Shown in pieces: positions 52,816-60,471 of a DNA stretch of 64,000 bases (positions are counted from its first letter, which is position 1; every line of letters begins with the position of its first letter). Origin of the DNA: Bradyrhizobium retamae (GTDB taxonomy: Bacteria; Pseudomonadota; Alphaproteobacteria; Rhizobiales; Xanthobacteraceae); the NCBI RefSeq assembly GCF_001440415.1, contig NZ_LLYA01000225.1, forward strand, positions 62,001 to 126,000, in the 5' to 3' direction. Position numbers and translations under genes: made by a program. The notes beneath the pieces were generated by a model, which searched no databases, had not been told where the DNA came from, and saw only the letters and a program-made list of their open reading frames with translations.

Positions 52816-53826
52816 ATGGATGCTTTATCGGAGGCGCTGACATCCGTGCGCATGACCGGCGCCATCTTCTATCGTGCGGAGTGCACCGCTCCCTGGGGGT
52901 TCCGTGTACCGCACCTGCAGAACGTCGCCCACTTGCTTGCCCCCGGGACCGAGCGCCTGATCAGCTATCACCTGGTCACCCAAGGAAAAGCGGTCGTATG
53001 CTTCGCCGACGAAGAGAATATTGCGGTCACCGCCGGGGATATCCTGATCATTCCCCACGGCGATGCTCATACCGTTTCGAACGGCTCGCCATCGACTTTC
53101 GTTGACAGCGGAGCTTCGCTAGGCAGTTTTCTGGCGGGCGATCTCACGACAATGCGATTGGGTGGCGGCGGCGAACTGACCACATTCGTCTGCGGCTATT
53201 TCGGCTGCGAACGACATGCGGAACGGCTTTTCCTTGCTGGCCTGCCGCTGATGATCAAGATCAACCTCCGCGGCGATCCGGCCGGCGAATGGCTGGAGAG
53301 CTCGGTTCGCCATCTCGTTTGCCAGGCTGGATCTGCGCGGCCGGGATATTCGGTCCTTCTCTCCAAGATGGCGGAAGCGCTCTTCATCGAAGCCATCCGC
53401 CGCCATATGGAGGCGCTGCCGGCAGAGCAGACCGGCTGGCTTGCAGGTGCGCGGGATCCGGTCGTCGGCGGCGCACTGGCGCTCCTGCACCGCAAACCCT
53501 ACCATCGTTGGACCGTGGAAGAACTTGCCACCGAAACCGCGGTTTCGCGCTCGGTTCTTGCCGAGAGGTTTTCCCGGTTTCTTGGCGAGCCGCCACTGAC
53601 CTATCTTGCCCGCTGGCGATTGCAGCTCGCCGCCAGAATGCTCCAAACGACCACGGAGTCGGTGGTAGAGGTAGCGTGCGAGGTCGGGTATGACTCAGAA
53701 GCCGCGTTCAATCGGGCATTCAAGCGCGAATTCGGCGTCCCCCCAGGACAATTCAGGCGATCATGCTCCCGATCGCAACTGGTTGGAGGTGCTGGGCCAA
53801 CTCACAGCCCATCGCGTGCGGTGTGA
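52816..53826 (+). CDS. AraC family transcriptional regulator (cupin sensor)
   Basis: A 336-residue regulator. The N-terminal cupin-like ligand domain includes YHLVTQGKAVVCFADEEN and AGDILIIPHGDAHTV. The C-terminal two-HTH AraC domain begins WTVEELATETAVSRSVLAERFSRFLGEPPL and its second half reads VVEVACEVGYDSEAAFNRAFKREFG. It is divergent from the FAD oxidoreductase, probably its target. The ligand is not indicated. The start has GGAG eight bases upstream. Confidence 0.93.
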   Translation: MDALSEALTSVRMTGAIFYRAECTAPWGFRVPHLQNVAHLLAPGTERLISYHLVTQGKAVVCFADEENIAVTAGDILIIPHGDAHTVSNGSPSTFVDSGASLGSFLAGDLTTMRLGGGGELTTFVCGYFGCERHAERLFLAGLPLMIKINLRGDPAGEWLESSVRHLVCQAGSARPGYSVLLSKMAEALFIEAIRRHMEALPAEQTGWLAGARDPVVGGALALLHRKPYHRWTVEELATETAVSRSVLAERFSRFLGEPPLTYLARWRLQLAARMLQTTTESVVEVACEVGYDSEAAFNRAFKREFGVPPGQFRRSCSRSQLVGGAGPTHSPSRAV

Positions 53827-53858
53827 GAGGACGAGCTCGCCGATCCGCCGGTCCGTCT

Positions 53859-54074
53859 CTACCAGTAGATCAATCCCCTTCGTGTCGCCGCGGCTCCGCC
53901 TTTCGCAAAGGCTGCTGCAAGCCTCTGCTTTTCGGCGCAATGTGCCGCGAGGGTTTCGTATAGCCTTGCCTCCACAAATGGAGCGTGTTCCCTGGGGCTG
54001 GACACCGCAGCAGCGGTCGCCGATATCAGGGCACTGATTTGGCGTATCAGCAGATCGTCTGTCGATGGCTGCAT
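53859..54074 (-). CDS. Small hypothetical protein (71 aa)
   Basis: A leftward gene with an excellent ribosome-binding site, AAGGAGGAGCAT just before the ATG at 54074. The product is Ala-rich and predicted helical: it begins MQPSTDDLLIRQISALIS and has a second helix EARLYETLAAHCAEKQRLAAAFAKG. No family is recognised. A perfect palindrome lies 37 bases upstream. It converges with the AraC gene. Confidence 0.6.
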   Translation of the reverse strand: MQPSTDDLLIRQISALISATAAAVSSPREHAPFVEARLYETLAAHCAEKQRLAAAFAKGGAAATRRGLIYW

Positions 54075-54110
54075 ATGCTCCTCCTTCGATCTCGGTTCCG
54101 ACTGATGCTC

Positions 54111-54124
54111 GTGAGTCGACTCAC
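54111..54124. promoter_or_regulatory. 14-bp perfect palindrome upstream of the small gene
   Basis: GTGAGTCGACTCAC is fully symmetric and lies 37 bases in front of the ATG of the small leftward gene. By position and symmetry it may be an operator. Confidence 0.45.
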
Positions 54125-54259
54125 CTACCTGTGGAACCGTCGATGCTGAGTGCGACGTGCTCGCGCGCCATTGAAATTCAGTGCGAGAGGGGAGGACCTG
54201 CGCATCTCCTGCGACCGAGCAAGGCAGTATCCCGGTAGAGTATGTCGATGAGGTTCCAC

Positions 54260-54284
54260 ATGATCAAACCCCACATTTGATCAT
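54260..54284. promoter_or_regulatory. Inverted repeat ATGATCAAA-N7-TTTGATCAT
   Basis: Perfect 9-bp arms around CCCCACA, in the 335-base region between the small leftward gene and the end of mgtC. A 93-residue rightward frame at 54181-54462 overlaps the region but has no ribosome-binding site and runs antisense into mgtC, so nothing else is called here. The AT-rich arms stand out from the GC-rich background. Confidence 0.45.
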
Positions 54285-54409
54285 TGTGTCACGCTACCAT
54301 GATATCGTTTCCGGATTTCTTCGTGCGCTGAGAAAATGGCTTCGCCGGACGCGCGGAATGTTTCATGCGCCGCCGGCGGCGAAACGCCTTCACGGCGCCG
54401 TGATTGCCT

Positions 54410-54880
54410 TTATCGCTTTTTGGATCGGTTTCCGGATTCGTCGTCCGTTGAATCCACCTTGAGGTCGCTTTCTTCCTTGATCAGGGTGAGCAGCCTCAGG
54501 GTCAGGAACGTAAAAATTGCGATCATGACCGCGACGTCGTAGCTGCCTAGCCCAACCGAAAGGCCAATCGCGCCGGTGGCCCACAGGCTTGCTGCCGTCG
54601 CGGTGCCCTGCACGGTATCGCCGTGCTTGAGGATCGCGCCTCCGCCGATGAAGCCGATGCCGGTGATCACGCCCTCGATCACTTTCGACATGCCATCGGG
54701 AGAATTCACCATCAGATGCTCGCTGGCCTGCACGAAGCCGCAGCTTGCCAGCGCGACCAGCGGGAAAGTTCGCAGTCCAGCACTCCGCGTCCGCTTTTCA
54801 CGATCCCACCCGATCGGTATCGCCAGCACGAAAGCTGCGGCCAGTACCAGGAAATGAACGCCTATCTGAAACCGGTCCAA
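54410..54880 (-). CDS. MgtC/SapB family membrane protein
   Basis: A 156-residue inner-membrane protein with about four hydrophobic segments. It shows the MgtC family core: AIPIGWDREKRTRSAGLRTFPLVAL, ITGIGFIGGGAILKHGDTVQGTATAASLW, and AIGLSVGLGSYDVAV. Members act in magnesium limitation or in control of the F-type ATPase; environmental members like this have no settled role. A charged C-terminal tail of about 25 residues follows the last helix. Its neighbour on the same strand is another multi-pass protein. Confidence 0.92.
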   Translation of the reverse strand: MDRFQIGVHFLVLAAAFVLAIPIGWDREKRTRSAGLRTFPLVALASCGFVQASEHLMVNSPDGMSKVIEGVITGIGFIGGGAILKHGDTVQGTATAASLWATGAIGLSVGLGSYDVAVMIAIFTFLTLRLLTLIKEESDLKVDSTDDESGNRSKKR

Positions 54881-54966
54881 AACACGCCCTTCCGAAACAA
54901 AACTATGCGCGATACAGGAGGATAACGCGGCAATGCGACGTAAGGTTCAGCGCGGCGGCTGTTGTG

Positions 54967-55884
54967 TCACCGGGTGCTGCCGACGACAGTCGTGCTCGGC
55001 GCTGCGCTCGTGATCGCGGCTTCGGTTCGGTACTGCGGCAAATGATGATCGAGCGAATAGAAGACGCACAGCGCGAGGCTGGACCAGACTGCCAGGCTGA
55101 AATAAAGCGACATCCAGGCAATCTCGTCCTTCCACTCGGCAAGGTCGTGCGTCACAATCCAGCGCGTGCTGACGTCGCGCAGGCCCTCGCGCGGCGTCAG
55201 GCGCTTGTCGCCATCGGCGTCTCCGGTCCGCCAGCGCTTCAGGTACATCGGGACGTCGATCGTCATCAGAAACGCCAGGAAGCCCACAATGCCCGCGATG
55301 GCGACGACGAGGCCTACGCGAGCCGCACCATTGAATTCCGGAAGCAGGCGGCAAAGGCCGACGCCGACGGCGAAGAAGGCAACCGCCCATAGCGAATTTT
55401 CGATGGCGTTGCCGAGATAATTCCTGGTCAGCACCGCATACCATGAAAGGCATTCCGCGATCAGGATCAGCGGCACGATCACCCACGCGACATTTACGGT
55501 CGTTTCCGCGCCGGTCATCGTGCCGAGCTGGTGCAGGATGATCGCCCATTGCGCCACAAAGCAGATCTCGGCCACGGTTGCCACGGAACGTCCGACCATG
55601 ACGCTCGACAGCCAGGTGTCGAACAGGCAGATCCGCTGCACATCGGCGCGCGGCAGAAACGACCTGAAGGCGCAGCCGAACACATAGGCCGCGCAGAACA
55701 GCAGCATCATCCCGATGCCGGACGTGCCGCCGGCAGCGCCGGTCGGCTGGACGGGAAGCTCGCGATACAGAGCGAACCAGATGGCGATATTGACGCCGCT
55801 CACCAGCGTCAGCAGGCCCCACCACCAGGACACGGGATTCGACCAGGCCAGGGAACCTGACCGCGCCTGCCATTCCAAGCTCAT
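54967..55884 (-). CDS. Multi-pass membrane protein with EF-hand-like loop
   Basis: A protein of about 305 residues with seven or so hydrophobic segments. It begins MSLEWQARSGSLAWS and has TM segments such as GIGMMLLFCAAYVFGCAF and VGLVVAIAGIVGFLAFLMT. Between the last two membrane parts is a hydrophilic loop with DADGDKRLTPRE (222-233), a canonical 12-residue EF-hand calcium loop (Asp1, Asp3, Asp5, Glu12). The family is not recognised. The upstream extension to 55935 has less support. The mgtC start is 87 bases downstream. Confidence 0.75.
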   Translation of the reverse strand: MSLEWQARSGSLAWSNPVSWWWGLLTLVSGVNIAIWFALYRELPVQPTGAAGGTSGIGMMLLFCAAYVFGCAFRSFLPRADVQRICLFDTWLSSVMVGRSVATVAEICFVAQWAIILHQLGTMTGAETTVNVAWVIVPLILIAECLSWYAVLTRNYLGNAIENSLWAVAFFAVGVGLCRLLPEFNGAARVGLVVAIAGIVGFLAFLMTIDVPMYLKRWRTGDADGDKRLTPREGLRDVSTRWIVTHDLAEWKDEIAWMSLYFSLAVWSSLALCVFYSLDHHLPQYRTEAAITSAAPSTTVVGSTR

Positions 55885-56164
55885 TCGCCGCTCCGCCGTA
55901 ATCGAATTGACATCTGACTGTAATAATACAGTCACATATCGAAGCCAATGGCGACGAGAGTAGGGCGGGGCGGAAGGGCACTCCGAGACGCAGCAGAGAT
56001 GCCGCGCTCAGGCCGAGGTCCTATGCTGGTGTTAGGGCAAGATTAACAGGCGGCTGCGAAATTCTATCCTCCTCATGGCGGTGCGGATGCGCAAAACGCC
56101 GTCTCCGGACGATGCTTCGCATCGCCGGGAGAACCATGAGACCCCGCGGCGAAAGCGCCGCTCC

Positions 56165-56446
56165 TCAAGACAGGAATTTCACGCCGTAGGTCTTGCCGCG
56201 ACGCCAAACCACCTCGCACGACTGGCGCGTTTTATGGTCGGGCACCAGCGCCAGTTGAAAGCTGTCCCTGACGTCGAATGCGACATCGGTCACGATCTTG
56301 GCGCCGCCCGGTGAGACGTCCAGGACAAAGCATTCAATCCTCGTCACCCCGTCGTCGATCGTCATCCATGTCAGCCGTTTGCGGAGCTCGCGTCGCGGTT
56401 CGCGCTGCACCTTTGTCCTTTGCTCGTCGACAATCATCGTGGCCAT
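56165..56446 (-). CDS. PilZ domain protein
   Basis: A 93-residue single-domain protein. It has the c-di-GMP binding signatures of PilZ: an arginine-rich RREPRRELRKR-like segment (RxxxR, about residues 15-23) and DVSPGGAKI (the (D/N)xSxxG motif) about 22 residues later. It ends CEVVWRRGKTYGVKFL, the usual last strands. It would bind c-di-GMP in the cytoplasm; the output is unknown. The upstream 55885-56164 region has no named feature. Confidence 0.85.
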   Translation of the reverse strand: MATMIVDEQRTKVQREPRRELRKRLTWMTIDDGVTRIECFVLDVSPGGAKIVTDVAFDVRDSFQLALVPDHKTRQSCEVVWRRGKTYGVKFLS

Positions 56447-56745
56447 CCGTCATTGGACCCCGTGGCTGGGTCATCGAAGCAGGCGTCACAGTGGGGGTAA
56501 GTTCGTAAAGTTCAGTTAGCTTATCGATTCAAATTGGCCGGTTTGGTTTGCGAGTTGTAAGCCGAGCTCTCACAACCCTGCCAGTCCCGTCGGCACGTTA
56601 AGGTCTCCGCAATACGGCGCTCCGTCCGTCATTCCGGGGCGCGCGCAGAATCGTAAGGTGGGCAAGCGCAAGCGTGCTCAACATTCACGACCGGGATGGA
56701 TGGTGGGCACGGCGCGATGCGCCTTTGCCCACCCTACCAACTTCC
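56447..56745. repeat. Repeat-rich intergenic region
   Basis: About 300 bases with several repeat pieces and no gene: a half-element GTCATTCCGGGGCGCGCGC at about 56628, a GGTGGGCAAGCGCAAGCGTG piece at about 56658, and an imperfect inverted repeat at 56702-56734 (GGTGGGCACGGCGC with GCGCCTTTGCCCACC). The last may terminate the leftward SDR gene. Confidence 0.6.
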
Positions 56746-57516
56746 TCAAAAATTCACGCGGTTCGAAATCGCGCCGTCGACGACGAGGTTCGAGCCGGTC
56801 GTGAACGAGGAGGCCGGGCTCGCCAGGAACACGGCTGCGTTGGCAATTTCCTGCGGCGTCGCCATGCGGCCGGTCGGGTTACGCGCCAGCGCATCCTGGT
56901 AGCGTTTCGGCATGTTCTGCTCGACCATGTTCCAGATGCCGCCCTTGAAATAGACCGTGCCCGGCGACACCACGTTGACGCGGATTTTCTTGTCCGCGTA
57001 TTGCCGCGCCAGTCCCTTGGCCATGTGGATCAGCGCCGCCTTGATCGGGCCGTAAGAGCTGGCGCTATCCGCCTGCGCCGCCGAGATCGACGATATGATG
57101 ATGAAGGCCGCATCGCCGGTCTTCTGCGCGCTCGCTTCGAGCAACGGCCGCGCGGCCTCGAACGCGTTGACGGCGCCGAGCACGTCGAGCCGGAAATTCT
57201 GCTCCCATGAGGCGGGATCGCCGCCTTGCGCCATGGCGCCGGCATTGGAAAACAGCATGTCGATGCTGCCCAGCTCGGCGGCCGCATCCGATAGCCATGA
57301 TTTCAGCGCGGCCGCGTCGGTGACGTCAACCGCCGCGCCGGTGGCGCGCACGCCAAGCCCTTTCAACTCGGCAACGGTGGCCGCGACCTGATCCGCATTG
57401 CGGGCGCAAACGGCGACGCCCGAGCCTTCGCCCGCCAGCGTTTCCGCAATCGCCCGTCCGATGCCGCGCGTGCCGCCGAGCACGACGGCGTTTCTGCCTT
57501 TCAAACCCAAGTCCAT
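56746..57516 (-). CDS. Short-chain dehydrogenase/reductase
   Basis: A 256-residue SDR. The cofactor motif is VLGGTRGIGRAIAETLAG (the TGxxxGxG position), the structural NAG is in LFSNAGAMAQGG, the catalytic Ser is in IIISSISAAQ, and Tyr and Lys are in SSYGPIKAAL. The C-terminus SFTTGSNLVVDGAISNRVNF is typical. The substrate is not known. It is divergent from the class III CoA-transferase gene, 149 bases away, and the two may belong to one pathway. Confidence 0.93.
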   Translation of the reverse strand: MDLGLKGRNAVVLGGTRGIGRAIAETLAGEGSGVAVCARNADQVAATVAELKGLGVRATGAAVDVTDAAALKSWLSDAAAELGSIDMLFSNAGAMAQGGDPASWEQNFRLDVLGAVNAFEAARPLLEASAQKTGDAAFIIISSISAAQADSASSYGPIKAALIHMAKGLARQYADKKIRVNVVSPGTVYFKGGIWNMVEQNMPKRYQDALARNPTGRMATPQEIANAAVFLASPASSFTTGSNLVVDGAISNRVNF

Positions 57517-57665
57517 TTTGTTTTTCCTTCGTTTGATCCGACCATACTGTAGCGACCGTGGTCACGACGAAAGCTCGAACCGAAGAACCGTCCCCGGATT
57601 TCGTTCGCGCTCCATCCGGGCTACGCTGGCGGGCAGAACTTGAAGGTTAGGGGAGAGGCACGCCG

Positions 57666-59063
57666 ATGCAAAGCCCCAGAGAAATGCTCTCCGATATCTG
57701 GACCTCCATCGGCGGCGATCCGTGTGCGCTCGGCAAGCTCACGCTGACCGGCGACGAACCGCAATTGCCGTCGTCGTTTCGCGTCGCTGCGGCGGCGCAG
57801 GTCAGCGTCGCCGCAACCGGGCTTGCAGCCGCCGAGATCTGGAAAATGCGCAGCGGCGAGACGCAGGAGGTCGCGGTGGATATGCGCCATGCCGTGGTCG
57901 AGTGTCGGAGCGAGCGTTATCTGCGCGTCGACGGCAAGCCGCCACCGCCGGCCTGGGACGCCATCGCCGGCATCTACAAGACGCGCGATAACGGCTTCGT
58001 ACGCCTGCACACCAATTTTCCCCATCACCGCGACGCCGTCTGCAAGGTGCTGAACTGCAAGCCGGAGCGTGACGCGGTGCAGGCCGCGCTGTTACAATGG
58101 GACGGCGAGGCGTTCGAGACCGCGGCCTATACGAGCGGTGGCGTCGTCGCCTTCATGCGCACGCATGACGAATGGCTGACGACACCACAGGCCAAGGCGC
58201 TCGCCGGATTGCCGCTGATCTCAATCACGAAGATCGGCGAGGCTCCGCCAAAGCCGTGGCCCAACGGCGAGCGGCCGCTCGCAGGTATCCGTGTGCTTGA
58301 TCTGTCGCGGGTCATCGCCGGTCCCGTTGCGGGGCGAACGCTCGCCGCGCATGGCGCCGACGTGCTGTTGATCTCGGGGCCCGATTTGCCGGCGATCCCC
58401 TGGCTCGTCATCGACACCGGGAGGGGCAAGCTGACGAGCTTTGTCGAACTGAAGAGCGAGCAGGGGCGTGGCGTGCTGCGCGATCTGCTGGCGCAGGCGG
58501 ATATCTTTTCGCAAGGCTATCGACCGCGCGCGATCGCCAGCCTCGGCTTCTCGCCGGAGGATGTCGCACGCATCAGTCCCGGTGTCATTTATGTCACGTT
58601 GTCGGCCTATGGTGCCGCCGGACCCTGGGCGGCGCGGCGCGGCTTCGACTCGCTGGTGCAGACCGCGACCGGATTCAACCATGCCGAAGGGCAGGCCGCC
58701 GGTGTTGACGGACCGAAGGAACTGCCGGGGCAGATGCTCGACCACGCCACCGGTTACTTCATGGCGTTCGGCGCCATGATGGCCAAGGTGCGCCAGGCGC
58801 GCGAAGGCGCTAGTTGGCACGTCGAGGTTTCGCTGGCGCAAACCGGACGCTGGCTGTGGAATCTCGGCCGCGTCACCGACGGTCTTGCGATCGAGGATTT
58901 GAAGGGGGAAGCGGTGAAGCCGTTCATCGCGGAGGCGGGCTCCGGCTTCGGGCCGCTGCGGTACGTGACGCACTCGGCGCTGTTGTCGAAAACGCCAGCC
59001 TTCTGGGCGGTCCCGGCGATGCCACTCGGCAGCCACCCGCCGCAATGGCCCGTACGCGAATAG
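57666..59063 (+). CDS. CaiB/BaiF family class III CoA-transferase
   Basis: A 465-residue CoA-transferase family protein. The N-terminal 190 residues are a diverged half (a large-small domain arrangement with LRVDGKPPPPAWDAIAGIYKTRDNGFVRLH). The second half begins like a normal family member: RPLAGIRVLDLSRVIAGPVAGRTLAAHGADVL, then LRDLLAQADIFSQGYRPRAIASLGFSPEDV and YVTLSAYGAAGPWAARRGFDSLVQTATG. Such fused or circularly arranged members transfer CoA between organic acids. No substrate is indicated. The ATG at 57666 follows GGGGAGAGGC. Confidence 0.9.
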   Translation: MQSPREMLSDIWTSIGGDPCALGKLTLTGDEPQLPSSFRVAAAAQVSVAATGLAAAEIWKMRSGETQEVAVDMRHAVVECRSERYLRVDGKPPPPAWDAIAGIYKTRDNGFVRLHTNFPHHRDAVCKVLNCKPERDAVQAALLQWDGEAFETAAYTSGGVVAFMRTHDEWLTTPQAKALAGLPLISITKIGEAPPKPWPNGERPLAGIRVLDLSRVIAGPVAGRTLAAHGADVLLISGPDLPAIPWLVIDTGRGKLTSFVELKSEQGRGVLRDLLAQADIFSQGYRPRAIASLGFSPEDVARISPGVIYVTLSAYGAAGPWAARRGFDSLVQTATGFNHAEGQAAGVDGPKELPGQMLDHATGYFMAFGAMMAKVRQAREGASWHVEVSLAQTGRWLWNLGRVTDGLAIEDLKGEAVKPFIAEAGSGFGPLRYVTHSALLSKTPAFWAVPAMPLGSHPPQWPVRE

Positions 59064-59230
59064 GAGGTCCCCCGCTCAAAGCCTGCCTCTTCAAATTTTA
59101 ATCGCGTCCGGTACGGCTATTTCGCTTTTTTGGGTTGTGAGGGATGCCAATTGGGCACTATAGCGCCGGTGAGACAAATTGTCGCTGGAACCCATGTCGT
59201 ATGTTTTTCGGACTTTGCAAGCAATTACAG

Positions 59231-60442
59231 ATGGTTAGTCCAAAAATGGTCGTGGTCATTGCCGTGATGGCAGTGGCTGGGGTGGCCGCTTACGGCGCCA
59301 TCCATCTTGGCGGCCCAAAGCGCGGGCATTCGGAGATCTCAAGCCAGTCCCGCAAGGGCTCGCAGCGCTACACGCCGAGCCCAGCCGAATGGGCCAGCCT
59401 GACCATTCAGCCCGTCACTGAACGCGACTTCCGCGCCGAGCGCGTCACCGAAGGCAAGATCGCAATCGACGAAGACCGCTCGACACCGGTGTTCTCGCCC
59501 TATGCGGGCCGCGTCACCAGGTTGCTGGCCAAGCCAGGCGATAGCGTCGTCAAGGGCCAGCCATTGTTCGTGATCGAGGCCGCCGACAACGTTCAGGCGC
59601 AAAACGATTTCGTTGCAGCGATGAGCACGATGAACAAGGCGAAGTCCGCGCTTGATCTGGCGCAGTTGCAGGGAGCGCGCGCCAAGGACCTGTTCGAGGG
59701 CAAAGCCGTTCCGCTGAAGGATTATCAGCAGAGCCAGGCGACGCTGATCCAGGCGCAGAATGACGTGCGCTCGTCGGAAACGGCGGTCCAGGCAGCGCGC
59801 AACAAATTGCACCTTCTCGGCCTCACCGACGACGACATCGCGACCTTCCAGGAGAAGGGCCGCATCAATCCCGAGATCACCATCTTCGCACCGATCGCGG
59901 GCACCGTGGTCCAACGCAAGATCGGCCCGGGGCAATACGTCAACGCCGGCGCCAGCGACCCCGTCTATGTGATCGGCGATCTCTCCACCGTCTGGATGAC
60001 GGCCTTTGTCCGCGAAAGCGATTGCGCAAACGTCGCGGTCGGGCAGGAGGTGACGTTCAATGTGCTGGCGCTGCCGGGCCGTTCGCTTTCGGCGCGGATC
60101 AACTACGTCGCAACCGCAATCGACCCTACGACGCGGCGGCTGCTCGTCCGCGCCACGATCGACAACAAGAACGGTACGCTGAAGCCTGAGATGTTCGCGA
60201 ATGTCACGATCTATTCGGCAGGCGGCCGTCCGGCGGTCGGCGTGCCGAAGCAGGCGTTGATCTATGAAGGCGATCAGGTCCGGATCTGGGTCGCGAATCC
60301 GGACAAGACGATTGAACTGCGTCAGGTCAAGCCTGGCCTCACCAATGGCGACCTCGTCGAGGTGGTCGGCAATTTGAAGCCCGGCGAGCAAATCGTCACC
60401 AAGGGCGCACTGTTCATCGACCGGGCCGCATCCGGAAGCTGA
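59231..60442 (+). CDS. RND efflux periplasmic adaptor subunit (HlyD/CusB-like)
   Basis: A membrane-fusion protein of about 403 residues. An N-terminal anchor (MVVVIAVMAVAGVAAYGAIHL) is followed by a lipoyl/barrel-sandwich part (VFSPYAGRVTRLLAKPGDSVVKGQPLFVIE), a helical hairpin rich in Gln and Ala (about 95-190), and the beta-barrel part (VYVIGDLSTVWMTAFVRESD). The start is uncertain: ATG codons at 59144, 59201 and 59231 are in frame; the last one puts the anchor at the N-terminus. It is 29 bases before the pump gene. No outer-membrane channel gene is visible in the window. Confidence 0.9.
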   Translation: MVSPKMVVVIAVMAVAGVAAYGAIHLGGPKRGHSEISSQSRKGSQRYTPSPAEWASLTIQPVTERDFRAERVTEGKIAIDEDRSTPVFSPYAGRVTRLLAKPGDSVVKGQPLFVIEAADNVQAQNDFVAAMSTMNKAKSALDLAQLQGARAKDLFEGKAVPLKDYQQSQATLIQAQNDVRSSETAVQAARNKLHLLGLTDDDIATFQEKGRINPEITIFAPIAGTVVQRKIGPGQYVNAGASDPVYVIGDLSTVWMTAFVRESDCANVAVGQEVTFNVLALPGRSLSARINYVATAIDPTTRRLLVRATIDNKNGTLKPEMFANVTIYSAGGRPAVGVPKQALIYEGDQVRIWVANPDKTIELRQVKPGLTNGDLVEVVGNLKPGEQIVTKGALFIDRAASGS

Positions 60443-60471
60443 TGCCTCGCTCATTGAAAGCTTCGATCTGA

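Noticed and set aside
54181..54462. 93-residue plus-strand frame
   Set aside because: No ribosome-binding site, it covers a palindromic site and runs antisense into the mgtC gene.
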